Source of the DNA: Rhizocola hellebori | Lineage (GTDB): Bacteria > Actinomycetota > Actinomycetes > Mycobacteriales > Micromonosporaceae | Assembly: GCF_016862955.1 (NCBI RefSeq) | Contig: NZ_BONY01000062.1 | Location: forward strand, 1 to 54,641 | Direction of reading: 5' to 3' | Length of the DNA stretch: 54,641 nucleotides | In this document: positions 31,948-38,811 of the stretch, in pieces | Layout of the letters: each line of letters begins with the position of its first letter | Position numbering within the stretch: position 1 is the first letter of the stretch | The notes under the pieces: model-generated | What the model was told of the DNA's origin: nothing | What the model saw: the letters and a program-made list of their open reading frames with translations, nothing else | The model's database searches: none | Position numbers and translations under genes: made by a program

Positions 31948-34473
31948 ATGGACACTTTCGCGGACTGGCAGGTACCGACCTGGGTCATGGTGCTTGTGGT
32001 CGGTGTGCTGACGATCAGCCTGGTGATCGGGGTGCCGCTGGCGCGCGCTGCCGGGCATCGGCGCGGAAAGCGGCTGGCCCACCCGGAGCTGCTCACCTCG
32101 AAACGGCAGAAGGCCGCCGACACCGCGCTGTTCCTCGCGGCTCTGGTGCCGTCGGTGCTGGTGTGGCTCGCGGTCATGGGTGTCTCCTTCATCGGCCTGA
32201 CCGGTTTCGCCGCGCGAGTGATGAACTGGACCCATTGGACAAACACCCTCGTACCGCTGAGTCTCGACGGCATCTCGGTCAGCTTCGGCGCGTGGGCGTT
32301 CGTGGCGGTCAAACGTGGCCGGCATCCAGGTCGCGCCTACAAGATCGTGCTGGCCGCGGCGACGATGAGCGCGATCCTCAACTTCGTGCACGGGCACGAG
32401 GAATGGTCGCTGTGGGCCGGGATCTACCTGGCATTCCTCTCCTTCACCGGCATGGCGATGTTCCACGAGCTCCTCGAGCAGTTCATGGCCGCCTACGACG
32501 AAGAAACCGCGCTGCGCACGCGCTATCCGCGTTTCGGCCAGCGATGGTTCTATGCCCCGTTTTCCACCTTCGCGGCCCGCCGGGCGTGGATAGTCAACCC
32601 GCCCCGCGAACCGTTACGGCCGAGCATCCGCAACGCTTTGGAACACCTCGAGCAGGTGCGTGAGGAACGCCGCCTCTATCGCCTCGGCGGCGCCAGCCGG
32701 GTGCGCGAAGAACAGCAGGCACGGCTGGTCGAGCTCCAGGCCCGGATGCAGGTCAAGGCCGCCAGACGCGCAGACCCCGCCGATCCGTCGGCGATACCGC
32801 TGCCACCTCTGCCACCCCTGCCACCCCTGTCCCAGCGCCCTCCAGCCCACCCCGTCGAAGCAATCCCCGCCACCATCCCGCTTCGCGACACTGCCGGGAC
32901 TCAGCGTCGCGACTCTGCCGCGGGGACTCCGGGCCGTGACTCTGTTGCGGCTCTGCGTCGCGACTCCGCTGCCGCGACCGCGCGGCGTGACACTGTCGCC
33001 GTAGGCGATGCGGTGACCCTGCCCACGTCGGTGAATCGGGCGGGCGCGGAAGCGATGCCTGCCGCAGATTCTGAGCCGGTGTCTGCCATGGCGCAGGCGG
33101 CGGAGACCGAGCCGGCGGATGCGCTGGATCAGGCGACCACGCCGCGACGGCGACGGGGCAAGGACGTCGTCGCAGCTGCCTCACCCGCGGCCGCTTCGCG
33201 GGCGGTGGTCGAGCCGGTCGTCGTGGAGCCGGCGCAGATAGCTTCGGTGCGGCCGGAGATGATGCCAGGGGAGGGGCCATCGGCCGTGGCTGATGTGGTC
33301 CCGGCGGCTGCCGAGCCGGTGAAGGGAAAACGGCGCAGCGCGAAGGCTGGCGGTGCCGATCTGGCCGCCGCCGCGACGGCGGCTGCCGCGATGCTGGCCG
33401 AGGCACCGGTGGCACCAGCGGACCCGCCGGCGACCGAACGTGGCAAGAGGCGCGCCAAGGCCGCGCCTGCATTGCCGCCTGAGCCACCCGCGCCCGAAGC
33501 GGATGCCGCTTCGGCCGAGCGGGAGGCGGCGGCTGTTGTCGCGGCGCACGCAGCGGATTCGGCGGAGCGGGCGGCTGAGGCTGAGCGGGAGGCGGCGGCT
33601 GTCGTGGCGGCGCAAGCTGCGGCTGAGCGTGCGGTGGCTGCTGAGCGGGCGGCTGAGGCTGAGCGTGTGGCGGCGGCTGAGCGGGAGGCGGCGGCTGAGC
33701 GCGTGGCTGAGGCCGAGCGTGTGGCTGAGGCTGAGCGGGAAGCGGCGGGTGTTGCGGCGGCGCAAGCTGCGGCTGAGCGTGCGGTGGCTGCTGAGCAGGC
33801 GGCTTCGGCTGAGCGTGAGGGTGCGGCGAGGGCTGAGACGGATGTGGCGGCGGGGGATGCGTTGCATGAGCGGTGGCGGCTGGAGGTGCCCAAGTCGGGG
33901 TGGCAGCGCATCGGGGAGGCGGCCGATGGCGCTCTGGCGGGGCTGGGCGCGGATGGGGCCGGGGTGCCCCTGCTGTTCGGGGCGGCTAGCAGCCGGGCTG
34001 TGCTGCCCGAGCGGGTGCCGCAGATCCTCGACGCCCATGTGCGTCCGGGCGATGATCTGAGTGTGGTGCGATTGACAAACGTGGCGTTGCGCGCGCTGGC
34101 GGTGCCCGCCAACCGGGATGAGGTCGCGCAGCTGGTGCGGGCCTGGGTCGCCCAGATCGAGCAAGGCAGCCGGGGTTACCTGGACGGGCCGCGGCCGGCG
34201 CCTCAGGCCGCGCGTCCGTTCGGGCAGAAGCTCGAATATCCGTTCGCGGTGCTGACCCTGCAGCAGGTCGTGATCAACCATCGCGCGGTGGCGTGTCCCG
34301 AGTGCGGCACGGAAGAGAGCCTGATGTTCTCCGGCCAGCACAAGCGACGGCCGGTCGACGCCAGCTGCGGGTGCGGACAGCGCTGGCCGATCGTCGGGTT
34401 GGGCTCGGAACGGGTGGGTGAGGTGCTCGCCAACGAGATCGCGCTGGGCCAGGCCGAGCTGCTCAAAACCTGA
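31948..34473 (+). CDS. Large DUF2637 membrane protein with Ala/Glu/Arg repeat and C-terminal zinc ribbon
   Basis: About 841 residues in four parts. (1) An N-terminal DUF2637 membrane domain with five hydrophobic segments (WVMVLVVGVLTISLVIG to IYLAFLSFTGMAMF), related to Spd-type proteins of actinobacterial plasmids. (2) A basic/Pro-rich linker with PLPPLPPLPPL and a set of RRDS/RRDT units near residues 312-352. (3) A long Ala/Glu/Arg stretch (about 522-635) of degenerate AERAAEAERE units, probably a single long helix. (4) A C-terminal domain with HERWRLEVPKSGW and a zinc-ribbon pair CPEC (about 782) and CGCG (about 807). ATG 31948 is the chosen start; GTG 31936 is possible. No known function. 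Confidence 0.75.
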   Translation: MDTFADWQVPTWVMVLVVGVLTISLVIGVPLARAAGHRRGKRLAHPELLTSKRQKAADTALFLAALVPSVLVWLAVMGVSFIGLTGFAARVMNWTHWTNTLVPLSLDGISVSFGAWAFVAVKRGRHPGRAYKIVLAAATMSAILNFVHGHEEWSLWAGIYLAFLSFTGMAMFHELLEQFMAAYDEETALRTRYPRFGQRWFYAPFSTFAARRAWIVNPPREPLRPSIRNALEHLEQVREERRLYRLGGASRVREEQQARLVELQARMQVKAARRADPADPSAIPLPPLPPLPPLSQRPPAHPVEAIPATIPLRDTAGTQRRDSAAGTPGRDSVAALRRDSAAATARRDTVAVGDAVTLPTSVNRAGAEAMPAADSEPVSAMAQAAETEPADALDQATTPRRRRGKDVVAAASPAAASRAVVEPVVVEPAQIASVRPEMMPGEGPSAVADVVPAAAEPVKGKRRSAKAGGADLAAAATAAAAMLAEAPVAPADPPATERGKRRAKAAPALPPEPPAPEADAASAEREAAAVVAAHAADSAERAAEAEREAAAVVAAQAAAERAVAAERAAEAERVAAAEREAAAERVAEAERVAEAEREAAGVAAAQAAAERAVAAEQAASAEREGAARAETDVAAGDALHERWRLEVPKSGWQRIGEAADGALAGLGADGAGVPLLFGAASSRAVLPERVPQILDAHVRPGDDLSVVRLTNVALRALAVPANRDEVAQLVRAWVAQIEQGSRGYLDGPRPAPQAARPFGQKLEYPFAVLTLQQVVINHRAVACPECGTEESLMFSGQHKRRPVDASCGCGQRWPIVGLGSERVGEVLANEIALGQAELLKT
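33510..33850 (+). repeat. Degenerate Ala/Glu/Arg-coding tandem repeat
   Basis: Repeating units such as GCTGAGCGGGAGGCGGCGGC and GCGGTGGCTGCTGAGC encode alternating A-A-E-R/A-E-A-E-R motifs. Codon use varies between units, so the repeat is old and not a recent slippage product. Confidence 0.7.
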
Positions 34474-34483
34474 TCCGCCGCTG

Positions 34484-34494
34484 TCCACTGTGGA
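34484..34494. repeat. TCCANNNTGGA palindrome between convergent genes
   Basis: GTCCA-CTG-TGGAC (5-3-5) in the 33-nt gap between the stops at 34473 and 34507. Too short to be a convincing terminator. Confidence 0.4.
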
Positions 34495-34506
34495 CGCGAT
34501 GCGGGG

Positions 34507-35436
34507 TCACTGAGGATGGATGACGAAGCGAACGCGGGTGATGTCGGCTTCGCGGGCGATGGCCAGCGCGTCGCTGAGCTGGTTGGCCAGCCACAGACCG
34601 CGGCTGCCGTCGGCGGTGGGGCTGGGCGGGCGGTAGCTGACGAGCAGGTCGTCGACTCCGTCGCCCTCGTCGGTGACCTCGCAGACCACCGAGCCGCCGG
34701 TCACCCAGACCCGCAGCCATCTTTCGCCCGCGCCGTGGCGCAGGCTGTTTCCCGCGATCTCGCTGACGACCATCACGGCCTCCTCCACCCGTTCCGCCGG
34801 GAAGCCTTGGCGCACAGCCAAATTCCGTAGCAGGCCACGGGCGGCGGCGACGCTTGCCGCGCTGGTGAGTTCCGCTGCGACCACCGGCTCGCCGATCACC
34901 GGCGGCATCGGCTCGCTCATGGCTCGCAACAGCTCCTCTGGCCGCTGGTACGAATGGCTGGGCGAACGCTGCCGGCCAAGGACGACGGGATGGGTGCGGC
35001 CCGCGTCGGCGATCACCGAATGCGGAAGGGCGCGCATGTCGTACGGGCAGGTGATCCAGGCCGGGCTGCCGGCGAAGACGTCGTTGAGCGCGGCCTCGTA
35101 ACGGGTCCAGGTGGTGTGACGTTCGCCAAAGGCCACCTCGCCGATGATGTGGACGTGGCTGTGACCACGCGCGAGGGCCTGTGCCAGGAGCCTTTCCCAG
35201 CCCGCGACGGTGGTGGCCGGACGCCTGTACCAGTCGTCACGGTCGATAAAGGTGACCAGATCGCGCTGCCGGCCGAGGCTTTCGCGCAGCAGGCCGATGT
35301 TGTGCCGGGTGACCGCGGCGATCGCGGCATGGCCCTGCTCCAGGCCGTCCTGGAGCAGAGGTGTCATCGTGCTGACGAATTCTTCGTCGCTGCCGTAGAG
35401 GAAAGCGTCGTGGGTGAGTTCAGCGGCCTGGCCCAT
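34507..35436 (-). CDS. Anti-sigma-factor-type regulator: MEDS domain + HATPase
   Basis: A 309-residue protein. The N-terminal MEDS sensory domain (about 1-155) has DAFLYGSDEEF, a mid-region RDDWYRRPA and ITCPYDMRALP. The C-terminal GHKL ATPase (about 185-309) has VVSEIAGNSLRHGAG (N-box), VTDEGDGVDD (G1) and SRGLWLANQLSD (G2), as in RsbW/SpoIIAB-like serine kinases. This layout is found in the RsbA-like regulators of actinobacterial SigB-type stress sigma factors. No cognate sigma factor is in the window. GGAGGGGGAT lies 14 nt before the ATG, rather far. Confidence 0.88.
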   Translation of the reverse strand: MGQAAELTHDAFLYGSDEEFVSTMTPLLQDGLEQGHAAIAAVTRHNIGLLRESLGRQRDLVTFIDRDDWYRRPATTVAGWERLLAQALARGHSHVHIIGEVAFGERHTTWTRYEAALNDVFAGSPAWITCPYDMRALPHSVIADAGRTHPVVLGRQRSPSHSYQRPEELLRAMSEPMPPVIGEPVVAAELTSAASVAAARGLLRNLAVRQGFPAERVEEAVMVVSEIAGNSLRHGAGERWLRVWVTGGSVVCEVTDEGDGVDDLLVSYRPPSPTADGSRGLWLANQLSDALAIAREADITRVRFVIHPQ

Positions 35437-35582
35437 ATCGCTGCACCGATCCCCCTCCCGGCGACAAAATTTCTGATTTAGGTCAAAACTACCACTGCTG
35501 TGCTATTGAGCCGAACCCGCGAGCACCGTTGGTTCGCCCAATGTTCCCCAACTTGCCACCGATTTCGCGTGGCGGCCGTCGA

Positions 35583-35588
35583 TACCAT
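35583..35588 (+). promoter_or_regulatory. Candidate -10 of a leaderless promoter
   Basis: TACCAT ends 7 nt before the GTG at 35596; no Shine-Dalgarno sequence is present. Confidence 0.4.
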
Positions 35589-35595
35589 CCGGGGC

Positions 35596-37263
35596 GTGAC
35601 GGCCCCTAGCAACCACTTCGTGATCAACGGCGCCGACGGCCTGACCTACCGGCTGGCCGAACAGCTGTCGAGTCGCTACGGCTCGCCGGTGGTGGTGCTG
35701 ATGACCCGCCAGCAACGCTTGACCGCGCTGGACTTCGAAGACCTACCCGGGGTGCGGACGGTGGTGGTGGATCGCCTCGACGAGGCCGCCCTGGGCCAGG
35801 CGAACCTGGCCACCGCGGCCGGGCTGGCGCTGACCGTTCAGGACGATGTCGGCAATATCCATGTGGCGCTTCAGGCGCGCGATGTCGCGCCGGGCCTGCG
35901 GCTCGTGGTGCGGATGTACAACACCAACCTGGGCCACAACATCGAGACGCTGCTGGGCGACTGCAAGGTGCTCTCCGACGCCGAAATCGCCGCGCCGGCC
36001 CTGGTCGCCTCGGCGCTGGGGGAGGTGGCGGCCAACCCGGTCCGGGTCGGACGGCGCACCCTGATCGTGGCGCGGCGCGCCGATGTGGCGCCGAACAGGG
36101 TGGTGTGCGGTCTAGCGGTCACCGATGGCCAGGAGGGGCCGTCGATTCTTCCGGCCAGCGACGACATCGCCGATCTGGTCCTGGCCGAGGGCGACGAGAA
36201 GTCCAATTTGGAGTCCACTCAGCGCATCGGGGCCACCAAGCCCAAACGCGCCTCGTGGTTCGGCCTGATGCTCACCTTCGTGAGCGCGGTGGCCTCCCGC
36301 AAGACCCGGATAGCCGTGACGGTGGTGCTGGGCATCATCGCGGCCGCCGGGGTGGCCCTGGGGATGAGCCTTGGCCTGCCGGGGTGGGAGGGCTTCTACT
36401 CGGCGGCGGCCACGGTGCTGACCGGTCCTCAGCCCAATGCCGGGTACACGACCTGGCAGCAGGCGCTTCAGCTGGTGCTCGGCATCGCCGGGCTGGCCTT
36501 CATCCCGCTGATCACCGCGGTGATCGTGGAGGGCTCGGTGCGCGCCCGGCTTGCGGTGGCTCAGGTGAGGTTGCAGCAGCCACACGTCAATCACGTTGTC
36601 GTGGTTGGACTGGGCGGCGTGGGCACACGCGTGTTGCGGCTGCTGCACGACCGGGGCATCAAGGTGGTGGCCATCGCCGCCAGCGAGCAGGCGCGCGGGG
36701 TGTCCCTGGCGCGCGAGCTGGAGATCCCGCTCATCATCGGCGAGCCAAGCCGGGAGAGCACGCTGCGCATGGCCGGTGTGGAGCGCTGCCGAGCGCTGAT
36801 GGCGGTGGAGCGGGCCGATGTGTCCAATTTGGAGACAGCACTGCACGGCCGCAATCTGCAGGAGCGGCTGCATGTGGTGCTGCGCCTTTTCGACGGAGAC
36901 CTGGCCGCACGGGTCCGGCGCACCTTCAACCTTCCCCTGTCGCGCAGCGTCTCTTACCTCGCCGCACCCGCGTTCGCGGAGGCTTTGATGGACCGCGAGG
37001 TGATCGGCACCTTCTCGGTGGGCCGGCGTGTGCTCCTGCTGGCCGAGGCTTCGGTCGTGCCGGGATCGGCGTTGGAGGGAAAGACTATCGGCGAGGTCGA
37101 CACTCCGGGCATGTTGCGGGTCATCGCGTTGACCGAGTTCGGTGAGCCCCGCCCGCTGTGGCGGCCGGCCGCGGGCAGGCGCATCGGGGCCCGCGACATG
37201 CTGACCGTGGTGGCCAGTCGCGATGGTCTCAGCAACCTTGTCAGCCGATCGGCGCGCACGTGA
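35596..37263 (+). CDS. Double-RCK NAD-binding channel-like membrane protein
   Basis: A 555-residue protein. An N-terminal RCK/TrkA-N-like domain is followed by a membrane part near residues 238-312: helix 1 IAVTVVLGIIAAAGVALG, a re-entrant-like segment FYSAAATVLTG, and helix 2 ALQLVLGIAGLAFIPLITAV. A second RCK domain has the Rossmann motif VVVGLGGVGTRVLRLL (about 335-350) and a C-terminal TrkA-C-like part. The architecture recalls CASTOR/POLLUX-type and 2TM-RCK ion channels, but the pore segment lacks the potassium filter TVGYG. The ion is therefore unknown. GTG 35596 fits the domain start and the -10 element. Confidence 0.8.
   Translation: MTAPSNHFVINGADGLTYRLAEQLSSRYGSPVVVLMTRQQRLTALDFEDLPGVRTVVVDRLDEAALGQANLATAAGLALTVQDDVGNIHVALQARDVAPGLRLVVRMYNTNLGHNIETLLGDCKVLSDAEIAAPALVASALGEVAANPVRVGRRTLIVARRADVAPNRVVCGLAVTDGQEGPSILPASDDIADLVLAEGDEKSNLESTQRIGATKPKRASWFGLMLTFVSAVASRKTRIAVTVVLGIIAAAGVALGMSLGLPGWEGFYSAAATVLTGPQPNAGYTTWQQALQLVLGIAGLAFIPLITAVIVEGSVRARLAVAQVRLQQPHVNHVVVVGLGGVGTRVLRLLHDRGIKVVAIAASEQARGVSLARELEIPLIIGEPSRESTLRMAGVERCRALMAVERADVSNLETALHGRNLQERLHVVLRLFDGDLAARVRRTFNLPLSRSVSYLAAPAFAEALMDREVIGTFSVGRRVLLLAEASVVPGSALEGKTIGEVDTPGMLRVIALTEFGEPRPLWRPAAGRRIGARDMLTVVASRDGLSNLVSRSART
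36202..36212. repeat. TCCANNNTGGA palindrome (copy in the RCK gene, a)
   Basis: TCCAATTTGGA inside the RCK gene, in the segment encoding EKSNLESTQ. Confidence 0.35.
36823..36833. repeat. TCCANNNTGGA palindrome (copy in the RCK gene, b)
   Basis: An identical TCCAATTTGGA 621 nt downstream of copy a. Both encode S-N-L-E in the same frame, so part of this match is coding coincidence. Confidence 0.35.
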
Positions 37264-37309
37264 GGCTGAGTGAGGCTGGTTTTCACCGCTTGGCCGATGA
37301 CCGCATTGA

Positions 37310-37315
37310 TATGGT
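37310..37315 (+). promoter_or_regulatory. Candidate -10 of a leaderless promoter
   Basis: TATGGT ends 6 nt before the ATG at 37322, with no ribosome site. Confidence 0.4.
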
Positions 37316-37321
37316 CGACAT

Positions 37322-37735
37322 ATGCCAACCAGACTGAATCCTTATCTCAGCTTCAAGGACAACGCCCGTGAAGCCATGGAATTCTACAAGAGTGTCTTCG
37401 GCGGCAAGCTCGACATGAATACTTTCAAGGAATATCAGGCCTCCCAGGATCCGGCCGAGGACGACAAGATCATGCATGCCCAGCTGGAGGCGGACAACGG
37501 CATCGTCTTCATGGCAGCCGACACACCCAACGGCATGGACCACAAGCCCGGCAACACGATGAGCATGTCGCTCAGTGGCGACAACGAAAAGGACCTGTCG
37601 GGCTACTACAAGAAGCTCTCGGCCGGTGGCACCGTCGTGATGCCGCTGGAGAAGGCGCCATGGGGCGACACCTTCGGCATGGTCACCGACAAGTTCGGGG
37701 TGGCGTGGATGGTGAACATCTCCGCGGCCAAATGA
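37322..37735 (+). CDS. VOC family protein (PhnB-like)
   Basis: A 137-residue vicinal-oxygen-chelate fold protein of the PhnB/YjdN (3-demethylubiquinone-like) group. Features are LNPYLSFKDNAREAMEFYKS and SVFGGKL at the first motif, IMHAQLEADNGIVFMAAD, and a late segment WGDTFGMVTDKFGVAWMVN. The role is unknown; members are often stress or resistance-associated dioxygenase-like proteins. The ATG appears leaderless. A strong terminator follows. Confidence 0.92.
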   Translation: MPTRLNPYLSFKDNAREAMEFYKSVFGGKLDMNTFKEYQASQDPAEDDKIMHAQLEADNGIVFMAADTPNGMDHKPGNTMSMSLSGDNEKDLSGYYKKLSAGGTVVMPLEKAPWGDTFGMVTDKFGVAWMVNISAAK

Positions 37736-37743
37736 GACCGCTG

Positions 37744-37778
37744 GGCGGGTGGGCGCGTGGCGCGCCCACCCGCCTTTT
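37744..37778 (+). terminator. Strong intrinsic terminator
   Basis: A perfect 14-bp stem (37744-37757 with 37761-37774), a TGG loop and TTTT. It ends the VOC gene and may also serve the convergent miniprotein. Confidence 0.9.
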
Positions 37779-37784
37779 GTCTGC

Positions 37785-38030
37785 TCAGTCTTCGAGCACC
37801 GGCGGATGGCCGCCGTCGCCCTCGACCGTGATATCCATGGTGCCGTCCTGGTTGAGGTCGACCATCGTCACATCTATCCGGCCGTCACCGTCGGCGTCTG
37901 ACTGGAAGAGGTCGGCTTTGCCGTCGCCGTCCGTGTCAATCGCCCACAGGTCGGGCTTGCCGTCGTTGTTGGTGTCGAGGGCAAGAATCTCGTCATGCCC
38001 GTCGCCACGGGTTGGCACCGGCTGGTTCAT
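37785..38030 (-). CDS. Small acidic EF-hand-like repeat protein
   Basis: An 81-residue protein with no signal peptide. It carries four calcium-loop-like units spaced about 13 residues apart: DTNNDGKPD, DTDGDGKAD, DADGDGRID and DLNQDGTMD, all of the D-x-D/N-x-D-G-x-x-D type seen in dockerins and excalibur-like motifs. AAGGAG 9 nt before ATG 38030 decides the start; an ATG at 38039 is too close to it. Calcium binding is likely by motif, but the role is unknown. Divergent from lutA across a 115-nt region. Confidence 0.8.
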   Translation of the reverse strand: MNQPVPTRGDGHDEILALDTNNDGKPDLWAIDTDGDGKADLFQSDADGDGRIDVTMVDLNQDGTMDITVEGDGGHPPVLED

Positions 38031-38102
38031 GAACTGCATCTCCTTATGACAGGTGAGTGCGCCTGCTTTACCCCCGGCCGGCCATACCCGAAACGACGCG
38101 GT

Positions 38103-38120
38103 TCCTATAGGATCTAGGAT
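38103..38120 (+). promoter_or_regulatory. Promoter/operator candidate of the lut-AOR operon
   Basis: TCCTATAGGA (38103-38112) is a perfect 10-bp palindrome overlapping two tandem TAGGAT -10-like hexamers (38108-38113 and 38115-38120) just before lutA. Confidence 0.45.
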
Positions 38121-38145
38121 CATCGGGCGTCGGAGGGGAGGATGA

Positions 38146-38811
38146 GTGCGAATAGCGCTGTTCATCACGTGTCTCAACGACGCCATGTTCCCCAAAGCGG
38201 GCATCGCTACGGTAACCCTCCTGGAGCGGTTGGGCCACCAGGTGCATTTCCCGCAGGAGCAGACCTGCTGCGGGCAGATGCACGCCAACAGCGGCTACGC
38301 GGTGGCGGCTCGTCAGCTGGAGCAGCTCACCTCGAGCGTCTTCGGCGGGGCCGACGCGATCGTCTCGCCCTCCGGGTCCTGTGTCGCGCACCTGCGCGCG
38401 CACACCGCGCTTCCCGTCTATGAGCTGTCCGAGCTGCTGGTCGACGTGCTCGGCGTGACCGAGGTCGGGGCGCGCTTCGCCCATCGGGTCACCTATCACC
38501 CCACCTGCCACGGGCTCCGGCTGCTGCGCCTGGGCGACAAGCCGTTGCGGCTGCTGCGCGCTGTGGAAGGGCTGGAGCTGGTGGAGTTGCCCGATGCCGA
38601 CCAGTGCTGCGGTTTCGGCGGCACCTTCGCGCTGAAAAACTCCGGTGTCTCCGGGGCGATGCTCGACGACAAGTGCGCCAACGCCGCCGAGACGGGCGCG
38701 GAATACCTTGCGGCGGCGGACAACTCGTGCCTGGCGCACATCGGTGGCGGGCTGGCCCGCCGCCCCGGCGCCCCCAAACCCATCCACTACGCCGAAATCC
38801 TCGCGTCATGA
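38146..38811 (+). CDS. lutA: Lactate utilisation protein A-like (CCG-domain Fe-S protein)
   Basis: A 221-residue protein with two cysteine-rich CCG domains: TCCGQMHANSG near residue 43 and QCCGFGGTF near 150, plus the associated upstream cysteines (ITCLND, HPTCHG). LutA is the heterodisulfide-reductase-like subunit of the LutABC L-lactate oxidase, which moves electrons from lactate to the respiratory chain. GGAGGGGAGG precedes the GTG. It overlaps lutB as ATGA. First of four coupled genes. Confidence 0.92.
   Translation: MRIALFITCLNDAMFPKAGIATVTLLERLGHQVHFPQEQTCCGQMHANSGYAVAARQLEQLTSSVFGGADAIVSPSGSCVAHLRAHTALPVYELSELLVDVLGVTEVGARFAHRVTYHPTCHGLRLLRLGDKPLRLLRAVEGLELVELPDADQCCGFGGTFALKNSGVSGAMLDDKCANAAETGAEYLAAADNSCLAHIGGGLARRPGAPKPIHYAEILAS

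Noticed and set aside
30987-32663. A 558-codon plus-strand frame over the mycothiol enzyme and DUF2637 start
   Set aside because: Overlaps two real genes in other frames; no motif, poor composition.
33510-33850. CRISPR-like or VNTR repeat
   Set aside because: The units vary in length and codon use and lie in frame in a protein; no spacers. I also saw no CRISPR array elsewhere.
34484-34494. parS centromere site
   Set aside because: GTCCACTGTGGAC does not match the conserved parS sequence, and no parAB genes are present.
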